Shown piece by piece: positions 39,523-47,264 of a DNA stretch of 47,264 nucleotides. This DNA is from Treponema sp. Lineage in GTDB: Bacteria > Spirochaetota > Spirochaetia > Treponematales > Breznakiellaceae. The position numbers and the translations under genes are program-made. Position 1 is the first letter of the stretch. Each line of letters opens with the position of its first letter. The DNA is taken from positions 1 through 47,264 of the forward strand of contig JAITFY010000050.1 of the NCBI GenBank assembly GCA_031281025.1. Direction: 5' to 3'. Below the pieces are notes generated by a model, which saw only the letters and a program-made list of their open reading frames with translations, was not told where the DNA came from and made no database searches.

Positions 39523-40437
39523 ATGAATAAACTGCCAAAGACCCTAAGAAAAGATATGCAGCGAAATTGGTCGCTGTATCTTCTGGTTACACCGGTTATC
39601 CTTTTCTATTTGCTCTTTGCATACAAACCCATGTACGGCGCTCTAATTGCTTTTAAGGATTTTACGCCTGGAAGAGGTTTTGCCGACAGTCCATGGGTAG
39701 GGTTTGAACATTTTATACGTTTTTTTTCCAGCCCATTTTTTTACCGTGTACTCAGAAATACCTTTCTCATCAGTTTTTACGGATTGATTTTTGTTTTTCC
39801 TGCTCCAATTATTCTGGCTTTGCTTTTAAATGAAGTACGTCATTCTCCTTTTAAAAGAACTGTTCAAACGATTACTTACCTTCCCCATTTTATTTCGATC
39901 ATTGTAATTGCCGGCATGATTACCGATTTTTCAATGTCTACGGGGCTTTTTAACGATATAATTGCCTTTTTTGGAGGGACGCGCGCTCCCTTGCTCCAGC
40001 AGGCTAATTTGTACCGGACAATATATATAACATCGGACATCTGGCAGACTGTGGGCTGGGGAACAATCATTTATCTTTCTGCACTTTCGGCTGTAGACCC
40101 GCAGCTCTACGAAGCAGCAGCAATAGACGGAGCCGGTCGTTTTAAACAACTCATTCACATAACGCTCCCTTCGATTGCACCTACCATTGCCATCCTTTTG
40201 ATATTGCGGATTGGGCAGTTGTTGGGAGTAGGCTACGAAAAAACTCTTTTGTTGTATAATCCTGCAACTTATGAAACAGCGGATATTATTTCCACATATA
40301 CATACCGGGTAGGTTTGGTCGAACAGAACTGGAGTTATTCTACTGCTATCGGTCTTTTTAATTCCTTTATCAATTTTAGCATGTTGATAATAGCCAACAA
40401 GATAAGCCGCAAGGTTTCCGAAACGAGTCTTTGGTAA
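39523..40437 (+). CDS. ABC sugar transporter permease, LplB type
   Basis: 304 residues, six predicted helices. YKPMYGALIAFKDFTPGRG near the N-terminus marks the LplB/YteP branch, which imports oligosaccharides such as rhamnogalacturonan or xylan fragments. The EAA loop is EAAAIDGAGRFKQLIHITLPSIAPT. AGGGGAG precedes the ATG. Its partner permease follows at once; no binding protein or ATPase gene is next to it, so a shared MsmX-like ATPase elsewhere is expected. Confidence 0.9.
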   Translation: MNKLPKTLRKDMQRNWSLYLLVTPVILFYLLFAYKPMYGALIAFKDFTPGRGFADSPWVGFEHFIRFFSSPFFYRVLRNTFLISFYGLIFVFPAPIILALLLNEVRHSPFKRTVQTITYLPHFISIIVIAGMITDFSMSTGLFNDIIAFFGGTRAPLLQQANLYRTIYITSDIWQTVGWGTIIYLSALSAVDPQLYEAAAIDGAGRFKQLIHITLPSIAPTIAILLILRIGQLLGVGYEKTLLLYNPATYETADIISTYTYRVGLVEQNWSYSTAIGLFNSFINFSMLIIANKISRKVSETSLW

Positions 40438-40448
40438 GGAGGTGCAAA

Positions 40449-41351
40449 ATGAAATTATCCTTGAATTCACCAAATGCCAAATATTCACGCGGCGACAATA
40501 TTTTTATGGTATTTAACTATGCGTTCCTTGTACTTATTTCCATTATTTGTTTTTACCCAATGTATTATGTTTTGGCCGCATCTTTAAGCAGCAATCATCT
40601 GTTAATGCAGCATTCGGGACTGTTGCTTGCTCCCAGAGGTTTTAGTTATGCTGCTTATGAACGTGTTATAAATAATCCCATGATTCTTATTGGTTATAAA
40701 AATACCATGTTCATATTGATTGTAGGAGTTGCCCTTTCTATTTTAATGTCCTCTATAGGAGCTTATTTCCTTTCTCGTAAAAACGTACTTTTTAAAAAGC
40801 CTATCATGATGGGGATAGTTTTTACCATGTTTTTTTCCGGCGGCATGATTCCCACATTCCTTAACTTACGGGATCTTGGTTTGCTTAATTCTCATTGGGG
40901 GCTCATCCTGCCCGGAATGATTAGCACTTACAATATGATAATTATGAGGACTTCTTTTATGTCTATCCCGGAGTCTCTTACCGAGGCGGCATATATTGAC
41001 GGGGCAGGACATGTGCAGATTCTTTTCAGGATAATACTGCCGTTATCCAAAGCAATTTTAGCGGTAATGGTATTATTCTACGGAATAGGCATTTGGAATT
41101 CGTGGTTTTGGGCAAGCGTTATTTTACGCAATCGCGAGTTATTTCCCCTACAGGTAATTTTACGGGAAATACTCCTTCAACATTCTGTTTTGGACATGAC
41201 TGTAGGCGCAGGAGTAGGAGATCAACAAGCCATATCAGAGACCATCAAATATGCTACAATCATCGTAGCTACAGTCCCGGTTCTTTGTATCTATCCGTTT
41301 TTACAGAAACATTTTGCCAGAGGCGTTTTGATCGGCGGCGTAAAGGAATGA
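40449..41351 (+). CDS. ABC sugar transporter permease, YtcP/LplC type
   Basis: 300 residues from an ATG at 40449 with AGGAGG upstream; an in-frame start further upstream overlaps the first permease gene and is rejected. Six predicted helices, the EAA loop being EAAYIDGAGHVQILFRIILPLSKAI, and SLSSNHLLMQ...FSYAAYERV early on, as in YtcP. Forms the heterodimeric channel with the LplB-type subunit. Ends 46 bp before tyrS. Confidence 0.9.
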   Translation: MKLSLNSPNAKYSRGDNIFMVFNYAFLVLISIICFYPMYYVLAASLSSNHLLMQHSGLLLAPRGFSYAAYERVINNPMILIGYKNTMFILIVGVALSILMSSIGAYFLSRKNVLFKKPIMMGIVFTMFFSGGMIPTFLNLRDLGLLNSHWGLILPGMISTYNMIIMRTSFMSIPESLTEAAYIDGAGHVQILFRIILPLSKAILAVMVLFYGIGIWNSWFWASVILRNRELFPLQVILREILLQHSVLDMTVGAGVGDQQAISETIKYATIIVATVPVLCIYPFLQKHFARGVLIGGVKE

Positions 41352-41361
41352 GGCTGAATAG

Positions 41362-41391
41362 GTGACAGGCATCGTGTAAAAATCGTACAAT
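41362..41391 (+). promoter_or_regulatory. Leaderless-type promoter of tyrS
   Basis: GTGACA at 41362-41367, an 18-base spacer, TACAAT at 41386-41391, and the ATG six bases later. No Shine-Dalgarno precedes tyrS. Confidence 0.55.
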
Positions 41392-41397
41392 TAAGAC

Positions 41398-42642
41398 ATG
41401 AACTCTGCATTAAATACTTTAAAAACCAGGGGCTTTTTTCAACAATGCTCCAATGTTGAAGGCCTGTCAAAAATAATGGACGAAGGTCCTGTAGCCTTCT
41501 ATGTGGGCTGCGATCCTACAGGATCAAGTTTGCACATTGGGCACATGGTTCCGTTTTTTGCCTTTCGCCATCTCAGGGAGGCAGGTCACATCTGCCTTGC
41601 TCTTATTGGCGGCGGTACTGCACGTATCGGTGATCCTTCCGGAAAGAGCGAAATACGAAAAATGCTCAGTTACGAACAACTGGATAAAAATGCCGAATCT
41701 ATCTGCGCCCAGCTTGACCGTTTTGTCGGGTTTGATGGAAAAACCGCTTTTCCGGTTAACAACAAAGACTGGCTTGCCAACTTGAACTACATCGACTTTT
41801 TAAGGGATATTGGCTGCCATTTTTCTGTAAACAGGATGCTGACATTCGAAGCTTACAAGGCGCGGCTGGAAACAGGTTTATCCTTTATCGAGTTTAACTA
41901 TCAGCTTTTACAGAGTTTCGATTATCTTGAGCTTTACCGCCGTCATGGATGCCGCCTGCAAATTGGCGGTGATGATCAATGGGGAAACATTCTGGCAGGC
42001 GTGGATCTTATCCGCCGCATCGAAGGAGTCGAAGCGTTTGCTCTGACATTCCCGCTTGTTACCACTGCGGATGGCAGCAAAATGGGTAAAACCGAAAAAG
42101 GCGCACTTTTCCTTGATCCTGCTATTACCACCCCTTACGATTTCTTCCAATACTGGCGTAATGTAATGGATCAGGATATTCTCAAATTTTTGCTTATGTT
42201 CACTTTTTTGCCTGTTGACGAATGTAATGCACTCTGCGAACCGGGTAAAAACCCCAATGCTGCCAAAGAACGGCTTGCATGGGAAGTAACAGCGCTCATT
42301 CACGGCAAAGATGAAGCAGACAAAGCGCTTGCCGGCGCAAAAGCCGCATTCGGCGCCTCTGGCGGCGACAAACAGGCAATGCCAAAAGCAGAAATAGAGC
42401 GTTCCCGGTTTGAGGCAGGCTGCAACATTGTAGACCTCTTCTTTGAAACGGGACTTCAATCCACAAAAAGCGAAGCACGCCGGCTTGTTGAACAGGGCGG
42501 GGCATTTGTATCCGGCAGCGACGGCGCTCTTTCTGCGGTTAATGACACAGCAGCGATTATCCGCGCAGACAGGCTGAATGCAGACGGTGAGCTAACGCTA
42601 AGAGCAGGGAAAAAACGGTATTTGCTGGTTATTACAAAGTAG
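41398..42642 (+). CDS. tyrS: Tyrosyl-tRNA synthetase
   Basis: 414 residues, class Ic. HIGH is intact at residues 46-49; the KMSKS loop reads KMGKT at 228-232. YVGCDPTGSSLHIGH, QIGGDDQWGNI and a C-terminal S4 RNA-binding domain (STKSEARRLVEQGGAFVSG) complete the assignment. Charges tRNA-Tyr. It seems to have its own promoter abutting the start codon. It converges with the HigA-like gene, the stops being 19 bp apart. Confidence 0.97.
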   Translation: MNSALNTLKTRGFFQQCSNVEGLSKIMDEGPVAFYVGCDPTGSSLHIGHMVPFFAFRHLREAGHICLALIGGGTARIGDPSGKSEIRKMLSYEQLDKNAESICAQLDRFVGFDGKTAFPVNNKDWLANLNYIDFLRDIGCHFSVNRMLTFEAYKARLETGLSFIEFNYQLLQSFDYLELYRRHGCRLQIGGDDQWGNILAGVDLIRRIEGVEAFALTFPLVTTADGSKMGKTEKGALFLDPAITTPYDFFQYWRNVMDQDILKFLLMFTFLPVDECNALCEPGKNPNAAKERLAWEVTALIHGKDEADKALAGAKAAFGASGGDKQAMPKAEIERSRFEAGCNIVDLFFETGLQSTKSEARRLVEQGGAFVSGSDGALSAVNDTAAIIRADRLNADGELTLRAGKKRYLLVITK

Positions 42643-42661
42643 CCATGAATTTCGGAGACTT

Positions 42662-42934
42662 TTACACGATTCTTACATCTAACCTTTTATCCATAGCTGA
42701 AGCAATTTTTTGTAAAAAGTCTAAAGATGGATTATAATTTCCACTTTCAAGCCTGGAAATATTTGACTGCCTTGTTCCAATCAGCCCTGCCAGATCTTTT
42801 TGTGTTAAATTCTTTTCCTTTCTAGCCATAATTATTTCCTCAATAATTTTATATTCAGCTTCATTCTTTTTTAGTTCATTTCGAACTTCATCATTTTTAA
42901 GGATAATTTTTTTTGCTTTATTCCAGTTCATCAT
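42662..42934 (-). CDS. HigA-like Xre antitoxin
   Basis: 90 residues. HTH: IIMARKEKNLTQKDLAGLIGTRQSNISRLESGNYNPSLDFLQKIASAM. Starts at 42934 with ATGATG, overlapping the toxin stop by four bases (ATGA), with GGAGG inside the toxin's last codons. In HigBA systems the toxin gene comes first, as here. Expected to bind the toxin and repress the operon. Confidence 0.88.
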   Translation of the reverse strand: MMNWNKAKKIILKNDEVRNELKKNEAEYKIIEEIIMARKEKNLTQKDLAGLIGTRQSNISRLESGNYNPSLDFLQKIASAMDKRLDVRIV

Positions 42935-43290
42935 TTATTCCTCCGTAAATAATCTTTCATACGATCTAATGCCACATCCAATTCATTTTTTGGTGTTTTT
43001 TTCTTCTTTTTCGTAATTCCATGTAATAGAATAACATTATTGCTTATAGGTAAAAAATAAAATATTCGAAAAATATTTGAAGAAAATTTTATTCTTAATT
43101 CCCATAAACCTTTATATTTATCACCTTTAATAATATCTACATGGGGATAATGCAATTCATTGCCAAATTTTTCTAATAAATCTATTTCTCTATATACTTT
43201 TGCCTGTTGCTTCGGCTCTAAATTTTGTATGAATTCCAGAACAGGCACTTTGCCGTCTAACTTTTCATATAGCTCAACATTATATTCCAT
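42931..43290 (-). CDS. HigB/RelE-like toxin (phage Gp49-like)
   Basis: 119 residues from an ATG at 43290. Motifs: MEYNVELYEKLDGKVPVLEFIQNLEPKQQAKV, GLWELRIKFSSNIFRIFYFL and HGITKKKKKTPKNELDVALDRMKDY, the Gp49/HigB pattern of a RelE-fold ribosome-dependent mRNA interferase. A longer form beginning with TTG at 43326 is rejected because that TTG is the first codon of the -35 box TTGACA. Confidence 0.85.
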   Translation of the reverse strand: MEYNVELYEKLDGKVPVLEFIQNLEPKQQAKVYREIDLLEKFGNELHYPHVDIIKGDKYKGLWELRIKFSSNIFRIFYFLPISNNVILLHGITKKKKKTPKNELDVALDRMKDYLRRNK

Positions 43291-43297
43291 GACTTTG

Positions 43298-43326
43298 GGT
43301 ATATCATATTTGATATTATTTGTCAA
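43298..43326 (-). promoter_or_regulatory. Leaderless-type promoter of the HigBA-like operon
   Basis: On the minus strand TTGACA (43321-43326), 17 bases, TATACC (43298-43303), then seven bases to the ATG at 43290. Confidence 0.65.
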
Positions 43327-43412
43327 TAATTTTTTTAATCAGACCTTTTTAAACCCCGACAAATATGCAAATTCCAACGCAACTTTTTTTCATTTTTTGT
43401 GTCCTTTCCTAC

Positions 43413-43441
43413 TTGACAAAATCACAAAAAGTGTCTACAAT
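43413..43441 (+). promoter_or_regulatory. Promoter of the acyl-CoA synthetase gene
   Basis: TTGACA at 43413-43418, a 17-base spacer, TACAAT at 43436-43441. Unlike several neighbours this gene has a ~35-nt leader with a GAGAGGTG Shine-Dalgarno. Confidence 0.7.
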
Positions 43442-43480
43442 AAATCTATCTTAAATAAATTTTCTAAATGAGAGGTGTTT

Positions 43481-45229
43481 ATGTTAAAGTACGAAGATTA
43501 CATTACTGATCGTCCCCATCTTCCTCACAAGAATTTCATTCAATTATTGAATGACGTTTCACAAAAATTTGCCGGTAAAGATGCTCTTTTGTATCGTTCT
43601 GGAGGTCAGCGGGAGTTTACCCGCTGGAGTTTTTCCAAATTTGGCGAAGAATGTCGTAGAATAGCACGCGGTCTGCTTGCAGCGGGTCTCACCAAAGGCG
43701 ATCGTGTAGTGCTTTGGGCCGAAAACCGGCCTGAGTGGATGGCTGTTTGGATGGGAACAGTGATTGCAGGTATTTATATCGTACCTGTTGATTTTCTTGT
43801 TACAGAGCAAGAATGTCTTAATATCATCAAAATAACAAGGGCAAAAGCTTTTTTCTATTCTGGCAGAAAGAAGAGTTTTGCCGAGGATTTAAAAAACGAT
43901 GGTGTTTCCAATATCCTGACTGTATGTATAAGTCCAGAAAGTGAAGACGCGCCTGCCGGACAGAAAACCGAATATGATAGTTTTGGAAAAAATGCCGGTA
44001 ATCAGGAATTGCCTTCGCAGGACAGTATATCGCCCCATCACCCATGTTTCATTGTTTTTACATCAGGTACTACAGGATTTGCAAAAGGAGTCACTCTTTC
44101 CCACATAAATATTATTACCAACGCAAGCGGGGCTATTCGTATTCTGAATCCCGAAGAAAATGATGTTTTTATTGATGTATTGCCATTACATCATACTTAC
44201 CCAACTACCTGTACTTTTATTGCTCCTTTATCAGTTGGCATTACAGTAGTAATTGCAGAAAAAATTGTTGGTAAAGTAGTAATCGATGATATTAAAGACG
44301 GAAATGTTACATTCCTTATCGCAGTTCCGCTTCTTTACGATAAAGTGATGGCAGCAATAGATGCAGGTTATCAGAAAATTTCTCCAATTGTCCGCGGGCC
44401 TTTAAATTTCCTGCGTTCAATTGCCCTTAAAAAGGCAAAAAAGGGAAACCCAAAATTTGGACAGAAAGTTTTCCGGTTTATCCGTAAAAAAGCAAACCTT
44501 CACTCATTAAAAATTATGGTAGCTGGCGGCGGCCCGTTAAACCCCAAGACTGCGGATTTTTTTGACTCGCTGGGTTTTAATATTGTTCATGGTTATGGCA
44601 TGAGCGAAAATTCTCCGCTAATCACCGTGAATACTCCGTATCATAAACGCAACGTATCGGTGGGGCTCCCAATCGATTTTACCGAATTAAAAATCGTTGA
44701 TCCGGGTCCGGATGGCAATGGTGAAATTGCATGTAAATCGCCTTCGATGATGCTTGGCTATTTTGAAAATGAAGAAGCCACAAAAGAAGTTATTACCGAA
44801 GACGGCTGGCTTCTAACCGGCGATCTGGGATACATCGATAATGACGGTTATCTTTACATCATGGGGCGAAAGAAAAACCTTATTGTTGGTTCCGGCGGGA
44901 AAAACATTTACCCCGAAGAAGTCGAAGCCCACTTTAACGGTTTACGGACAGTTTCGGAAGTGCTGGTTGTCGGCAGGAAAAATCCGGATGGCGAAATAAT
45001 TTACGCAGTACTGGTTCCCAACTATGAGTTTATCAAGGTAGATTACCCAGGTAAGGAAAACGATGAAAGTTTCGTCTTTGATCTGATTAAAAAAGAAGTT
45101 GACGAAGCAAATCGTTCTCTACCTGTCTACAAAAAGATCAGCGATTTCTGCATACGCAAAGAACCGTTCGAAAAGAACGCCCAGCAGAAGATCAAGCGGT
45201 TCTTGTATAAGGAATATGAGAATCCGTAG
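43481..45229 (+). CDS. Long-chain acyl-CoA synthetase (AMP-forming)
   Basis: 582 residues from an ATG at 43481; a GTG six bases earlier lies in the Shine-Dalgarno and is rejected. Adenylation motifs: IVFTSGTTGFAKGVTLSH, GYGMSENSPLITVN, DGWLLTGDLGYIDNDGYLYIMGRKKNLIVGSGGKNIYPEEVE, and a C-terminal domain ending KNAQQKIKRFLYK with the catalytic Lys. Activates fatty acids for lipid synthesis or degradation. Probably cotranscribed with clpP 48 bp downstream. Confidence 0.9.
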   Translation: MLKYEDYITDRPHLPHKNFIQLLNDVSQKFAGKDALLYRSGGQREFTRWSFSKFGEECRRIARGLLAAGLTKGDRVVLWAENRPEWMAVWMGTVIAGIYIVPVDFLVTEQECLNIIKITRAKAFFYSGRKKSFAEDLKNDGVSNILTVCISPESEDAPAGQKTEYDSFGKNAGNQELPSQDSISPHHPCFIVFTSGTTGFAKGVTLSHINIITNASGAIRILNPEENDVFIDVLPLHHTYPTTCTFIAPLSVGITVVIAEKIVGKVVIDDIKDGNVTFLIAVPLLYDKVMAAIDAGYQKISPIVRGPLNFLRSIALKKAKKGNPKFGQKVFRFIRKKANLHSLKIMVAGGGPLNPKTADFFDSLGFNIVHGYGMSENSPLITVNTPYHKRNVSVGLPIDFTELKIVDPGPDGNGEIACKSPSMMLGYFENEEATKEVITEDGWLLTGDLGYIDNDGYLYIMGRKKNLIVGSGGKNIYPEEVEAHFNGLRTVSEVLVVGRKNPDGEIIYAVLVPNYEFIKVDYPGKENDESFVFDLIKKEVDEANRSLPVYKKISDFCIRKEPFEKNAQQKIKRFLYKEYENP

Positions 45230-45277
45230 GAGTTGTCATCATCATTAAAAATCTGTAATATGAATTATGGAGGCAGC

Positions 45278-45877
45278 ATGAACCTGTTTTATTTTGATGA
45301 TGATGATGACGATCTGGAAAAAGGCAATTCGCCAATTATTGATCCGCTTGCGACCCGGATGTTAAGAACCAGGACAATCCTGATTTCCGGCGAGATTAAC
45401 AAGGAATTGGCAGAAAAAACCATCCGCCAGTTGCTGCTTTTGGAAGACATGAGCGATGACCCCATCCGTATTTTTATCGATTCTCCCGGCGGAGATGCGG
45501 ATGCGGGTTATGCGATTTTCGATATGATTCGTTTTGTTAAACCTTATGTATGGACAATTGGCATGGGCCTTGTCGCCAGCGCTGCTGCTATTATTCAGCT
45601 TGCCTCACCAAAAGAACGCCGTGTAGGGCTGCCCAACAGCCACTACCTGATTCACCAGCCGCTTTCGGGGATTCGCGGTGTCGCCACAGACATTGAGATA
45701 CACGCCAAAGAGGTCGAAAAACTGCGCGAGAGGATCAACAACCTAATAGCGCAGGAAACCGGCATACCAATCGCACAAATCGAAAAGGACACAGATCGCG
45801 ACTTTTGGATGTCTGCCGAAGAAGCCGTAAGCTATGGTTTAATCAGCAAGGTTATTACAAATAGAAGCGAAATTTGA
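45278..45877 (+). CDS. clpP: ClpP-family serine protease subunit with acidic N-terminus
   Basis: 199 residues from an ATG at 45278 preceded by TGGAGG. The catalytic Ser is at 101 in GLVASAAA and the His at 126 in YLIHQP; DRDFWMSAEEAVSYGLISKV supplies the Asp region. IFIDSPGGDADAG is typical. The N-terminus carries six consecutive Asp (residues 7-12, coded by a GAT-type run) where ClpP normally has its hydrophobic axial loop. It could be a ClpP paralogue of a mixed ring. Works with an AAA+ unfoldase such as ClpX in cytoplasmic proteolysis. Confidence 0.9.
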   Translation: MNLFYFDDDDDDLEKGNSPIIDPLATRMLRTRTILISGEINKELAEKTIRQLLLLEDMSDDPIRIFIDSPGGDADAGYAIFDMIRFVKPYVWTIGMGLVASAAAIIQLASPKERRVGLPNSHYLIHQPLSGIRGVATDIEIHAKEVEKLRERINNLIAQETGIPIAQIEKDTDRDFWMSAEEAVSYGLISKVITNRSEI

Positions 45878-45946
45878 TGAAGCTCACTGGATCGACTACG
45901 CACACACTTGATTGAACCAATAACGTCGTAAGAGGAGGCGCAGTAA

Positions 45947-46813
45947 TTAGGCATATGTTTTTTTGATTTCTTCCAGCGAAAGCCCTTTTTCTAAAAGCGT
46001 AATTATTTCGGCTTTACCTTCGGCAATTCCTTCAGCTTTGCCTCTTATCTCCCCACGTTCTTCGGCAGTAAGCAAATCAGAGATTCTGTCGGTTTCATAC
46101 ATACGGCGGCTTCTTAATCTTGCCCGTTCATGCTCGTCCCTGCTTATCTCTTGTAATAATGCTGTTGCCATACCTATCTCCTCTTTCACTTGAATTATAT
46201 CATTTAATAATCTTCTTTGCATAGGATCAGAGGCAAATTTAAAAAAGATTGACCACATCTCAAACGACGTCAACTGTTCAACTGGTTTTTTCATCACATC
46301 GTTTAACTTACTCAGCTCGATAATAACCATGTTGATCTGATCGCTTAACTGTTCGCCTGTCTCTTTCCGCAGCGAAAACCTGTGGATAAAACCAGGACTG
46401 GAGGAAAAAACTGTATGCATAGAAAAGGTAGCTTGGTATGTTCGCACCAGGTCTTTATACTTTACTCCCTTTGATTTCTGTGACGAATGTAAATCAGTCA
46501 AATAGTAAATGTACTTGTTAAGAAAGCTTTTTTTGGTTTCTCCAATCTCCACTCTCTCAGAACAGTGCATTTCTACATCAACCTGATCTCCGTTTTCTAC
46601 AGAACAGTTCACATCAAACCGTTCTGATTTTTCATTGTTATCCATCACTGGCATTTCGATGTTTCGTACTTGAACGTCTGTAACAGTACGTTCGATAACA
46701 CTCGATACGACGTCGATAAGGACTTGCTTTGCATCGGGATGGGTAAGCAGGGTTTTGAAGATACGGTCGTCGTTTGGCGGCAGTAAATCCGCATCCATTG
46801 GTAATTTGATCAT
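45947..46813 (-). CDS. Rpn/PD-(D/E)XK nuclease family putative transposase
   Basis: 288 residues from an ATG at 46813 with AAAGGAG upstream. DRIFKTLLTHPDAKQVLIDVVSSVI, then RFDVNCSVENGDQVDVEMHCSERVE with the D...E.x.E nuclease core, and Y(I/L)TDLHSSQKSKGVKYKDL are features of the PDDEXK_2/Rpn family. The C-terminus has a GKAEGIAEGKAEI repeat typical of these proteins. Related E. coli Rpn proteins raise RecA-independent recombination. Multicopy in many spirochaetes; mobility is not shown here. Converges with clpP. Confidence 0.88.
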   Translation of the reverse strand: MIKLPMDADLLPPNDDRIFKTLLTHPDAKQVLIDVVSSVIERTVTDVQVRNIEMPVMDNNEKSERFDVNCSVENGDQVDVEMHCSERVEIGETKKSFLNKYIYYLTDLHSSQKSKGVKYKDLVRTYQATFSMHTVFSSSPGFIHRFSLRKETGEQLSDQINMVIIELSKLNDVMKKPVEQLTSFEMWSIFFKFASDPMQRRLLNDIIQVKEEIGMATALLQEISRDEHERARLRSRRMYETDRISDLLTAEERGEIRGKAEGIAEGKAEIITLLEKGLSLEEIKKTYA

Positions 46814-47140
46814 GTTTTCTCCTTTGGGCATTATTCGCCCAGACAGTGCGAAGTGGATGCACTGTTTTAATGTTTTTTTATACCCTTATATGGGTGCGAG
46901 CGTGCGTGGTGCTTGACCGAAACTGAAAAAAAGTGGAAATATTTTGCAAATTTATCTTGAAATGTATGGATGGTGAATGTAATGAATAGGAAATAGGTTT
47001 GTTTGGGGGCCCGTCAGATGGCAAAAGTGCCATGCACGCATGACACTTTTGCCATCTGACACCCTTCAAGCAGCATATTCCCTTCCATCTTAGCGGGGTT
47101 TGTGTTTTAGCTGATAAATTGTTTTGATTCGCAATTATGC
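46814..47140. other. Gene-free spacer with two inverted repeats
   Basis: No credible gene is present. A CAGTGC/GCACTG pair (46844-46864) lies in the Rpn leader, and a large inverted repeat is at 47013-47060. An open frame on the minus strand over most of this stretch reads low-complexity sequence across the inverted repeat and is not supported. Confidence 0.5.
47013..47060. repeat. Long inverted repeat with perfect 17-bp arms
   Basis: GTCAGATGGCAAAAGTG and its reverse complement are separated by 14 bases, in which CATGC and GCATG can also pair. There is no T-run, so it is not a simple terminator. It may be a miniature mobile palindrome or a protein-binding site. Confidence 0.6.
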
Positions 47141-47170
47141 TTGACAGTTTTCCACCAAATATGATAGGAT
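47141..47170 (+). promoter_or_regulatory. Leaderless-type promoter of the last gene
   Basis: TTGACA at 47141-47146, an 18-base spacer, TAGGAT at 47165-47170, then seven bases to the ATG at 47178. Confidence 0.55.
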
Positions 47171-47177
47171 TTTCCCA

Positions 47178-47264
47178 ATGAACCGGACAAAACAAAGAGC
47201 GAATTACAGGCAGACAAATCGTACTCACAATTATTCCCAGACAACAGCTTTGCTCTCTGCTGAC
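47178..47264 (+). CDS. 5' end of an unidentified gene, cut by window edge
   Basis: 29 codons are open to the end of the window, starting MNRTKQRANYRQTNRTHNY and continuing SQTTALLSAD. The start is supported by a well-placed promoter rather than a Shine-Dalgarno. Too little is visible to name a family. Confidence 0.45.
   Translation, partial: MNRTKQRANYRQTNRTHNYSQTTALLSAD

Noticed and set aside
43291-43326. TTG at 43326 as the HigB-like toxin start
   Set aside because: That TTG is the beginning of a -35 TTGACA with a 17-base spacer to TATACC; the ATG at 43290 fits the family start.
46878-47228. A 116-codon open frame on the minus strand
   Set aside because: It runs through a perfect 17-bp inverted repeat, has no Shine-Dalgarno, and its translation shows no recognisable pattern.
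1-47264. CRISPR array, rRNA or intact prophage
   Set aside because: No regularly spaced repeats, rRNA sequence, or phage structural, integrase or terminase genes were seen.

Overview
The window looks like chromosome of a host-associated spirochaete, most probably a Treponema of the insect-gut type. Pointers are the many lipoproteins with relaxed lipoboxes (SC, SAC or GGC at the cleavage site), parallel beta-helix surface proteins built from FTMxGGTIxxN repeats, treponeme-like outer-membrane barrels ending in phenylalanine, LplB/YtcP-type sugar permeases, and moderate AT-richness. The genus is inferred from content; no rRNA or other marker was compared.

Layout. 1-10.6 kb: the end of an AraC-type regulator faces a five-gene minus-strand operon encoding two beta-helix lipoproteins, two paralogous outer-membrane barrels and a GH28-like beta-helix lipoprotein with a CBM_X2-like tail. 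Its leader can fold into a three-way junction. 10.7-12.9 kb: a 2.1-kb island in the 3' end of tRNA-Gly(GCC), bounded by a 21-bp direct repeat and holding only an AAA ATPase gene and a RloB/TOPRIM gene (AbiL-like anti-phage pair). 12.9-19.4 kb: aldo/keto reductase, a predicted peptidase-propeller-barrel protein, a PadR/HAAS membrane module and ychF. 19.4-22.9 kb: a second block bounded by an exact 47-bp duplication of the ychF 3' end, carrying a HEPN/MNT pair, a 107-bp MITE-like element, an S41 protease, two paralogous small envelope proteins and a Xre regulator. 23.0-23.7 kb: a Phd/PIN toxin-antitoxin pair.

23.7-31.7 kb: a cyclic-nucleotide-domain/NhaC antiporter fusion, recQ, a paaK-ACT-glgA run, and a solitary oppF-like ATPase gene. 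31.7-38.4 kb (minus strand): recX, rpsI, rplM; two tandem CapA-like lipoproteins behind prfA-prmC; a VanY-like lipoprotein. 38.6-42.6 kb: HAD hydrolase, two sugar permeases, tyrS. 42.7-47.3 kb: a HigBA-like pair, an acyl-CoA synthetase, clpP, an Rpn/PD-(D/E)XK gene, and the 5' end of a gene leaving the window.

Cross-cutting themes. Many first-in-transcript genes lack a Shine-Dalgarno sequence and have a -10 box only 6-7 nt before the ATG, which suggests leaderless mRNAs. Two accessory blocks sit at the 3' ends of conserved genes between direct repeats and have no integrase of their own. The most interesting candidates are the tRNA-Gly defence island, the ychF-end island with its small-protein/S41 cluster, and the SusCD-like barrel/lipoprotein operon.
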